This document shows positions 6,915 through 13,500 of a stretch of 20,616 nucleotides of DNA, one piece after another. Location: IMG/VR virus record IMGVR_UViG_3300027754_000524, positions 1-20,616 of that record; one strand, 5' to 3'. Position numbers and translations under genes: made by a program. Numbering within the stretch: the first letter of the stretch is position 1; every line of letters begins with the position of its first letter. This DNA comes from a virus. Below the pieces are notes generated by a model. It was given only the letters and a program-made list of their open reading frames with translations, did no database searches and was not told where the DNA came from.

Positions 6915-8429
6915 ATGCCAATAAATTTTCCTATTAATCCCGATAACAATGATACTTACACATTCGATGGTAAGACATGGTTGTATAACGATACTGGTTG
7001 GATTGGATTAGGTGTTGCTGGACCACAAGGCTTTCAAGGCAACCAAGGGAATCAAGGGAATCAAGGCTTTCAAGGAATTGTTGGAGAGCAAGGTTTTCAA
7101 GGAGAACAGGGAAATCAAGGAAACCAAGGCAATCAAGGCAATCAAGGAGAGCAAGGGTTTCAAGGAAATCAAGGGGAAATAGGCACAACTGGTTTTCAAG
7201 GTTTTCAAGGTTATCAAGGAAGTCAAGGAGATCAAGGCGATCAAGGCGATCAAGGCGATCAAGGGTCGCAAGGTAACCAAGGAGAACAAGGCGATCAGGG
7301 ATCACAGGGCAATCAAGGATTTTATGGGGATCAAGGTAATCAGGGATATCAAGGAAATCAAGGAAATCAAGGGCATCAAGGAAATCAAGGATATCAAGGT
7401 TATCAGGGAAATCAAGGAGATCAAGGAGATCAAGGAGATGTAGGTTCACAAGGATTTCAAGGTAATCAAGGCGTTGTTGGAGCAACAGGAAACCAAGGCG
7501 ATCAAGGACTTACTGGTAATACTGGAAACCAAGGCAGACAAGGTTTTCAAGGATCAATAGGAAATCAAGGTTTTCAAGGTAGACAGGGCTTTCAAGGATT
7601 AACAGGCAATCAAGGAAATCAAGGTTATCAAGGAAGGCAAGGTTTTCAAGGTTTAACTGGAACTGGAAACCAAGGATTTCAAGGATTTCAAGGAGTTCAA
7701 GGATCTGTTGGATCTCAAGGTTTTCAAGGTTATCAAGGATTTAGAGGCTATCAAGGAAGTCAAGGTAATCAAGGTAATCAAGGTAATCAAGGAGAACAAG
7801 GAGTTCAAGGATCTGTTGGATCTCAAGGATCTCAAGGATTTCAAGGTAGACAAGGTTTTCAAGGAATTGTTGGTAACCAAGGTTTCCAAGGTGAACAAGG
7901 ATATCAAGGAAGGCAAGGTTTTCAAGGAAATCAGGGATTACAAGGTATCATTGGAAATCAAGGCAACCAAGGATTTCAAGGAAGACAGGGTTTTCAAGGA
8001 AATCAAGGCGATCAAGGATCACAAGGAGATCAAGGGTTTCAAGGAAGCCAAGGCTTTCAAGGTCATCAAGGCGATCAAGGGTGGCAAGGTGATCAAGGTT
8101 ACCAAGGATCGCAAGGCGATCAGGGTTTTCAAGGTGCAACTGGAACAGGAAGTCAAGGAGATCAAGGATCAGTAGGATCGCAAGGCGATCAAGGCGTTGT
8201 TGGAACCACAGGCAATCAAGGATCACAAGGCAATCAAGGTTTCCAAGGTGTAATTGGAACCACAGGATCACAAGGCTTACAAGGAGTCGTTGGAACTACT
8301 GGAAACCAAGGTTCGCAAGGTTATCAAGGTGTCGTTGGAACCACAGGCAATCAAGGATCACAGGGAAATCAGGGAACAACTGGAACAGCAGACACAATTT
8401 TCTTAGCAACTAACTTTGGAGGTTTATAA
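6915..8429 (+). CDS. second collagen-like virion protein (nearly all Gly-X-Gln)
   Basis: A 504-aa protein with its ATG at 6915, 11 bases after the previous stop. AGGAA at 6903-6907 is the likely ribosome site and overlaps that stop. Residues 1-35 form a small domain (NPDNNDTYTFDGKTWLYND..GW) like the short N-terminal caps of phage fibres. Residues 36 to about 488 are an almost unbroken collagen-like Gly-X-Gln repeat of about 150 triplets, with clusters of GTTG or GVVGTTG where Gln is replaced by Thr or Val. The last 15 or so residues (ADTIFLATNFGGL) are too short for a globular domain. The likely product is a trimeric thin rod, perhaps 130 nm long if fully helical, on the tail or head. It has its own start, cap and ribosome site, so it is not a broken piece of the upstream fibre. 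Confidence 0.88.
   Translation: MPINFPINPDNNDTYTFDGKTWLYNDTGWIGLGVAGPQGFQGNQGNQGNQGFQGIVGEQGFQGEQGNQGNQGNQGNQGEQGFQGNQGEIGTTGFQGFQGYQGSQGDQGDQGDQGDQGSQGNQGEQGDQGSQGNQGFYGDQGNQGYQGNQGNQGHQGNQGYQGYQGNQGDQGDQGDVGSQGFQGNQGVVGATGNQGDQGLTGNTGNQGRQGFQGSIGNQGFQGRQGFQGLTGNQGNQGYQGRQGFQGLTGTGNQGFQGFQGVQGSVGSQGFQGYQGFRGYQGSQGNQGNQGNQGEQGVQGSVGSQGSQGFQGRQGFQGIVGNQGFQGEQGYQGRQGFQGNQGLQGIIGNQGNQGFQGRQGFQGNQGDQGSQGDQGFQGSQGFQGHQGDQGWQGDQGYQGSQGDQGFQGATGTGSQGDQGSVGSQGDQGVVGTTGNQGSQGNQGFQGVIGTTGSQGLQGVVGTTGNQGSQGYQGVVGTTGNQGSQGNQGTTGTADTIFLATNFGGL
7020..8381 (+). repeat. collagen-coding tract of the second fibre gene
   Basis: An almost continuous 9-base-period tract encodes Gly-X-Gln. Local higher-order repeats include GRQGFQG and the GNQGFQGRQGFQG group at about 7560-7990, and GVVGTTGNQGSQG at about 8190-8370. 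The same units occur in the giant fibre gene (2060-2470 and 5450-5680), so the two genes share homologous segments long enough to recombine. Confidence 0.9.
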
Positions 8430-8431
8430 CT

Positions 8432-8878
8432 ATGCCGGTAACCGCAACACCAATCTTCGCTCAAGCTCCATACTTTGTTGCAAAAACTCTTGCAGCACAA
8501 ACAGCTTGTACCACTAGAGGCCCAACGGCAACAGCTAGCCTTGCAGCAGCAAATATTATAGAGATTGTACCAACTTCTACTAATGGATTAAGAATTGACA
8601 GCATTCAAGTCAATGCTTGCTCTACTTCTTTTACTGCACCTACCGCTGGTAATATCGTAGGCATATGGGTATGGGATGGCACTACAGCTTTCTTGTTTAC
8701 TGAAATACTTGTGACTGCTGTAACTCCTTCAACTACTGTTGCTGGATTTACTACCACATTGACTTTTGCTAACCCTCTTGTTTTACCATCTACATTTAAA
8801 CTTTTTGCCTCCGTTAGTGTTACTACTACTGCTAGTACAACAGCTTTACAAGTATGTGCGATGGGAGGTAGTTACTAA
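8432..8878 (+). CDS. small Thr/Ala-rich beta virion protein
   Basis: A 148-aa protein with ATG at 8432 and GGAGG at 8418-8422 inside the end of the collagen gene. It contains alternating beta-type stretches (IEIVP, LRIDSIQVNA, IVGIWVWDGTTAFLFTEILV, FKLFASVSVTTT), no charged helices, and high Thr and Ala. This pattern suits a beta-sandwich structural protein. I do not recognise a named family. It sits between a fibre gene and a tail-collar gene, and its stop overlaps the next start by one base, so it is probably made together with the 233-aa collar protein. It may be a fibre adaptor or baseplate-surface component. Confidence 0.7.
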   Translation: MPVTATPIFAQAPYFVAKTLAAQTACTTRGPTATASLAAANIIEIVPTSTNGLRIDSIQVNACSTSFTAPTAGNIVGIWVWDGTTAFLFTEILVTAVTPSTTVAGFTTTLTFANPLVLPSTFKLFASVSVTTTASTTALQVCAMGGSY

Positions 8879-9579
8879 TGGCTGGAGCATTTAGTTACGG
8901 AATGACACCGACTAACTCTCCAAAGGGTTCTGCATTCCAAGCAGTTCAGCCATCTGTTGTTCCATGTGGCATAATCCAAATGTTTGCTGGCTCTACCGCA
9001 CCAAATGGATGGCTAGTATGTGACGGAAGTACTGTCAGTAGAAGTGCTTATAGCGATTTATTTAAAATTATTGGTACTACTTATGGTGCTGGTAATTCTA
9101 ATAACACATTTACTTTACCAGATATGCGTGGCAGATTTGCTATGGGTGCTGGAACTGGAACTGGACTAAATAGTTCTGGTTCTGGAGCTATTAGTGGCTC
9201 GTCACAAACAGCTAGAACAGTAGGGCAATGGCTAGGTGAAGAAACCCATTTGCTTACTACGGCAGAATTAGCTACCCATAGTCATGCGAATACAGTTAGT
9301 GGTGGAAGTACTGGCTCTATGAGTACTAATGCTAGTCATACTCATACTGGTTTTTCTAGTCCATTATTGAAATATGTAGGATCTGGTGGCAATAGAGCAG
9401 ACTTAGTTGGTGGTGTGGCTTGGATTGGAACAGACTCTAGCCCTACAACCGTAAACACTCAAAATACCGACCACACTCATACATTCACACCATCAATTTC
9501 TAATGCTAACGCTGGTAGTGATAGTAGACATGCAACTATACCACCATGTCTTGTGGTGAATTACATAATAAAAATTTAG
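8878..9579 (+). CDS. tail-collar domain protein (probable short fibre / receptor-binding tip)
   Basis: A 233-aa protein. Its ATG shares the A of the previous TAA stop (8876-8878), with GGGAGG at about 8863-8868. Residues about 32-95 are a Phage Tail Collar domain: the GIIQMFAGSTAPNGWLVCDGS start, then TLPDMRGRF. The rest is Gly/Ser/Thr-rich with HSH, HTH and DHTHTFTPSISNAN motifs, and it ends in NYIIKI. In T4 short and long tail fibres, His-x-His residues bind metal along the trimer axis, and these histidines probably do likewise. The protein is clearly related to the C-terminal tip of the 1670-aa fibre (shared GGSTG.MS, DHSH/DHTH, TFTPSISNAN and NYIIK). It probably acts as a separate receptor-binding tip. 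Confidence 0.88.
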   Translation: MAGAFSYGMTPTNSPKGSAFQAVQPSVVPCGIIQMFAGSTAPNGWLVCDGSTVSRSAYSDLFKIIGTTYGAGNSNNTFTLPDMRGRFAMGAGTGTGLNSSGSGAISGSSQTARTVGQWLGEETHLLTTAELATHSHANTVSGGSTGSMSTNASHTHTGFSSPLLKYVGSGGNRADLVGGVAWIGTDSSPTTVNTQNTDHTHTFTPSISNANAGSDSRHATIPPCLVVNYIIKI

Positions 9580-9588
9580 GAGAATATA

Positions 9589-10128
9589 ATGTTAAATCAA
9601 GTTAGTGTAAGCATTATTGTTGTTAATAATAATTATTCTATAACTTTAAATGCAATAGACGATAGCAATGTGTCTAGAACAATAAAAATGCCTGTCGATG
9701 TTAGTTCTGATGAAGGTTTATTTATTACCAACCTAATTAATCAGGCTTGGGATTATATTTCAGATGCTGCACCAGATGAGTTATCTCAAGCTAAAGCAAG
9801 AAAGATACAAGCTATAAATAATGAATGGCTTACCCTAGAAAAAACAGGTTGGGATTCTGGTCAAGGTTATTATCTTGGCATTACTCCCTCTGATGTGGCC
9901 CTTCTCGTAGGTGTGTTCTCTCTTGCAAAAGAAGCAGCAGCATTGGGCTTAGAACTTCCTCACCTAATCAGTATGGCTAATACACCCATTAGCTTCTCCA
10001 CAATACAAGAAATGACCCTTCTCCTTCTCCAATATGGCCAAGCTCGCTCCAATATGGCTAGTTCATTTGCTGCCAGACGAAAAGCTGTCGCAGATGCTAC
10101 TACAATTGAAGAGCTAGGTGTAATTTAA
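9589..10128 (+). CDS. DUF4376-like possible tail-fibre assembly protein
   Basis: A 179-aa protein with ATG at 9589 and AGGAG at 9578-9582. The N-terminal 60 residues look like beta strands (SVSIIVVNNNYSITLNAID). From about residue 70 the protein is helical: KARKIQAINNEWLTLEKTGWDSG, then GYYLGITPSDVALLVGVFSLAKEAA, then a Gln/Ala/Arg-rich C-terminal helix. This order (Lys/Arg-rich helix, small beta hairpin with a Gly/Tyr turn, helix, aromatic insert, C-terminal helix) resembles DUF4376-type proteins found next to phage tail-fibre genes, which are often thought to help fibre assembly. Its place right after a fibre-tip gene fits that role. The family match is from memory of the pattern and is not verified. 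Confidence 0.6.
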   Translation: MLNQVSVSIIVVNNNYSITLNAIDDSNVSRTIKMPVDVSSDEGLFITNLINQAWDYISDAAPDELSQAKARKIQAINNEWLTLEKTGWDSGQGYYLGITPSDVALLVGVFSLAKEAAALGLELPHLISMANTPISFSTIQEMTLLLLQYGQARSNMASSFAARRKAVADATTIEELGVI

Positions 10129-10147
10129 TGTAGGCACAACTACATTA
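10126..10147 (+). terminator. weak hairpin, possible partial terminator or processing site
   Basis: A perfect 8-bp inverted repeat TAATGTAG / CTACATTA with loop GCACAA includes the stop codon of the preceding gene. It is followed by only TTT before the G-rich ribosome site of the next gene. The stem is AU-rich and the T run is short, so it is at best a leaky terminator or an mRNA-end stabiliser. Confidence 0.35.
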
Positions 10148-10150
10148 TTT

Positions 10151-10155
10151 GGGGG
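10151..10155 (+). promoter_or_regulatory. ribosome binding site that fixes the start at 10164
   Basis: GGGGG lies 8 bases before ATG 10164 and downstream of the alternative TTG at 10149, so it supports the shorter reading frame. Confidence 0.6.
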
Positions 10156-10163
10156 TTAGAACA

Positions 10164-10451
10164 ATGGATGACAAAGATCTTATCCTATTAATTGAACGAT
10201 TAGGTGTTTCTTGCAGTTTTTTAATATTTTTTGTTTGGACAACCTATAGAGCAGCAACTTGGTTGGGTGAAAAGATTATCCTCCCTTTGCACGATAGACA
10301 TATCAAATTCATAGACAGACTAGAAGTTGGACTAGAAAGTGTGGTCAAAAGCCAAGAAAATACTATGGACATACTTAATCAGATACTTTTGAACACTAGG
10401 GAATTACACGAACTCAAAAGAAATAAGAAGGAAACTGTCAATGCAGAATGA
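10164..10451 (+). CDS. small membrane-anchored coiled-coil protein (holin/spanin-like candidate)
   Basis: A 95-aa protein taken from ATG 10164. An in-frame TTG at 10149 would add five residues, but it precedes the GGGGG ribosome site (10151-10155). Residues about 11-30 (LGVSCSFLIFFVWTTYRAATWLG) form one membrane-spanning helix. The rest is a charged helical tail, with residues about 45-90 (FIDRLEVGLESV..QENTMDILNQILLNTREL) giving a coiled-coil pattern. The size and topology suit a holin, a spanin-type lysis protein or a small virion membrane protein, but no family signature decides between them. No endolysin gene is visible beside it, which weakens the lysis reading. Its end overlaps the next small gene. 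Confidence 0.7.
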   Translation: MDDKDLILLIERLGVSCSFLIFFVWTTYRAATWLGEKIILPLHDRHIKFIDRLEVGLESVVKSQENTMDILNQILLNTRELHELKRNKKETVNAE

Positions 10452-10575
10452 AGTTGTTTATACAAATGACACCACTGTTGCCATAGAGTATACTGTATTA
10501 AATAGCAATGAGTGTACTTACATATATACAAGTGGGTTTGTACAAAATGAATTATTTTCAATCGACAAACAATAA
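10441..10575 (+). CDS. 44-aa overlapping small protein
   Basis: A short reading frame begins at ATG 10441, inside the last 11 bases of the membrane-protein gene in another frame, and ends at TAA 10573-10575. AAGGA at 10428-10432 lies 8 bases upstream, which is ideal spacing. The product has an alternating pattern typical of beta strands (EVVYTND, VAIEYTVL, CTYIYTSGF) and one cysteine. It fills what would otherwise be a gap of about 145 bases between genes, and this genome leaves few gaps. I recognise no family. It resembles a small beta module such as the ones found in the fibre proteins nearby. Support comes from the ribosome site and packing only. Confidence 0.55.
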   Translation: MQNEVVYTNDTTVAIEYTVLNSNECTYIYTSGFVQNELFSIDKQ

Positions 10576-10593
10576 CCCAAATCTTAAGGGTTA
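10573..10593 (+). promoter_or_regulatory. hairpin overlapping the ribosome site of the mucin-like gene
   Basis: TAACCC (10573-10578) and GGGTTA (10588-10593) form a perfect 6-bp stem with a 9-base loop. The stem and loop contain the AAGGG ribosome site of the gene starting at 10597, and the 5' arm begins with the stop codon of the 44-aa gene. Ribosomes finishing that gene would melt the stem, so it could couple translation of the two genes. Confidence 0.4.
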
Positions 10594-10596
10594 AAA

Positions 10597-13500
10597 ATGT
10601 TTAATTGTGTTGATCCACTAAGTTTGGGCATTATTCCATCTTATGAAGGTGAGATCTTTCTTTTTAGTGATTGTTCTTATACGGCAATAGAAAAAGGTGG
10701 AAATTTAAGTTGGAAAGAAAATAAAAAATTTAAGGTTTATGGCGATCTAACTACCACATCAGAGCCAACGACACCACAACCTACCACTACTACGGCTACC
10801 ACTACCACCACAACTACAGTAGATCCTTGCAGTATTACTTCATGTGGATATTATGCAGGAGAATACCCTTTTGGCTCTGGTCTTTTTATTTGGTATTCGG
10901 TAGAACAAAACAATTGTGAAAGTTGTGGTCCATGTCCAGATCCAGTAGGAACACCAACTACAGCAAATGACACTTTATCATATTTTTGTTCTAGTGTTAC
11001 TACTACTGTAGATCCAAATACCACAACAACCACCACAGAAGAACCTACTACAACCACTACAACGGCAAGTCCAACAACCACAACGACTACTTCAGCACCG
11101 ACTACAACCACTACAACCGCTAGTCCAACAACCACAACGACTACTTCAGCACCGACTACTACGACCACAACCGCTAGTCCAACTACTACTACTACGACTT
11201 CAGCACCGACTACAACCACTACAACCGCTAGTCCAACTACCACAACGACTACTTCAGCACCGACTACTACAACCACAGAACCAACTACTACAACAACAGA
11301 AGAACCAACTACCACAACCTCTACAACATCTACAACATCGACTACAACAACAACTTCCACTACTTCAACAACTACAACCCCAACACCAACTACCACAACT
11401 ACTACGACTACAACCGCTAGTCCAACTACCACAACGACTACTTCAGCACCGACTACAACGACCACTACCGCTAGTCCAACAACTACAACGACCACAACTA
11501 CTACGACAACCACTACAACGGCAAGCCCAACAACCACTACGACCACTACTCCAGCACCAACTACAACTACAAGCACAACTACTACCACAAGCACGACCAC
11601 AACCACTACAACTCTACCACCACTATTTCTTCACATACATCAACCAGCAGCGGGTTATGTTAATAACAACGCAAGTATTACAACACAACCAATAATACAG
11701 ATAAGAACTGCCCCCACACTTAATGGAATTGCCCAAGGAGAGTTATATACAGCTACCCCAATAGTTGTAACAGTTAGTGTTATGGAAAATGGGGCACTAA
11801 CAAACAATACAGTCACATCGGCTAATGGAATTGCTACATTTGCAACATTGATATTAAATGTTGGTGAGGATTGGAAAACAAAAAGTTTTATATATTCTGC
11901 TGCTGGAGCAAAAGGTGCTAATCACTTATTTGATTTAAATATTAATCATTATTCATATCTTGATTTAGATAATGAGAATTGCGGTTTTTGTTCAAGAGGT
12001 TTGATCGCTGGAAGAAACTGGATTAATCAATATAATGTTGGAACAGATGCTGAAAGAAGAGCAGCATGTCAAGCAGATATACTTGTCCTTTTTCAAGATT
12101 GTTTTATATCATATTCTTATAACAGTGAAATTAAACCAGAATGTTATGAATGTTCAGAAGTATTTCCTGCAAATGAAGATTCAGATTTTGATATTAATGT
12201 AACAACTTATAGTGCAGCGACAAGAACATTAGCAAATACAAACTGTTTAAATGCAGTTGTTGCACTTAATGCTAGTTGTTATAAACACTATCTTTTTTCT
12301 AAAAACGATCCAGATTGTTATGAATGTTCAGCTATTTTTCCAGATATAGATCCACCCGCAACATTGTGGGATACTTTTACTGGTTCTACAGCAAATGAAG
12401 CAAGAGATAATTGTCTAGGACTATTGAATGGACCGAATGGCTATAATTCTGAATGCTATAAGTCTAGCATATATAATCAAGTAGGACAATTTTGTTATTA
12501 TTGTGCAAAAGAAACCCCGCCAGATATTTTTCCTTTTGATTGGGAAGAAGTATCTCGTGGATTTCCTAATTCTACACAAGAACTTTCTCTTGAAGAATGT
12601 AAAAATTATTTGATAAATGAAGATTTTAATAATGCATGTTATGAAGCATACATGTACGAGAGAAAAAGCAACTTAGATAAAAATATAGTAGATTGTTATT
12701 TTTGCGGAACATTTGTACCAATAGGAGGCAAAGAAAAAAAAAGATATGCACCAACAGTACCATCAGTAGACTTTCCACAAGGGGTTACAGCATTAGCAAA
12801 ATGTCAAGCTGAATTAAATGCCAATAATGCAAATTGCTATTGGTCATATCTATACAACTTCCCAAATAATCCAAGCTGTTATTATTGTAATCCAGTACAA
12901 CCACAGGGTGCTGTACAGCAAGATATTCCCACCAAAGGATCAAGCTTTCAAGATGCTTACAATAAATGTATAAATAATCCAGCCCATATTGCACTTAATA
13001 GTGGTTGCGGTTCTGGACCATCTTGGCCTCCATTTGTGCCCTTTCAACCTCCCGAAGATTACGATCCTGCAATAGACCCTATTATTGGCCCATTTACTGA
13101 AGTAGACACAGGTAAAAAATGTAGGAGTTGGACATTAGCACATAATGGAACATCATTTTCTTTTACCCTAGAGTTTGGTCCAAACTCACCTAATACAATG
13201 CAGCAATATGATGCATTAAATGCTGTTACATCATGGTATTTTAATGGAACAACTCTCACATATAGCACAGGATTTTATATAAATCCATACAGCATAGGGG
13301 CAGCAGCAGGATCGCTAGGTGGTGCTTCTGGTATGGGTGGTTCATTAATTGTTGTTTCAGACAATACGATTTGTGCAGATGCATACACACAAACAGATCC
13401 AGTTACTACTACGACAGCAGCACCAACTACCACAACCACTACAACCACTACAACGGCAAGCCCAACCACTACAACTACTACGACAGCAGCACCAACTACA

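Noticed and set aside
6904-6915. The 504-aa collagen gene as a frameshifted continuation of the 1670-aa fibre
   Set aside because: The giant fibre already ends in a complete tail-collar tip, and the second gene has its own ribosome site and N-terminal cap.
2112-8271. Other-frame products rich in Lys/Ile/Val, Ser/Arg or Leu/Asp in the collagen tracts
   Set aside because: The 9-base collagen repeat is open in several frames. These translations have no start signals and no structure beyond repeat periodicity.
2012-8381. CRISPR-like array suggested by dense short repeats
   Set aside because: Repeats follow the 9-base reading-frame period of Gly-X-Gln codons, with no constant repeat/variable spacer alternation and no leader or cas genes.
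10149-10163. TTG start for the small membrane protein
   Set aside because: The GGGGG ribosome site lies downstream of this codon and 8 bases before ATG 10164, so the ATG is preferred.
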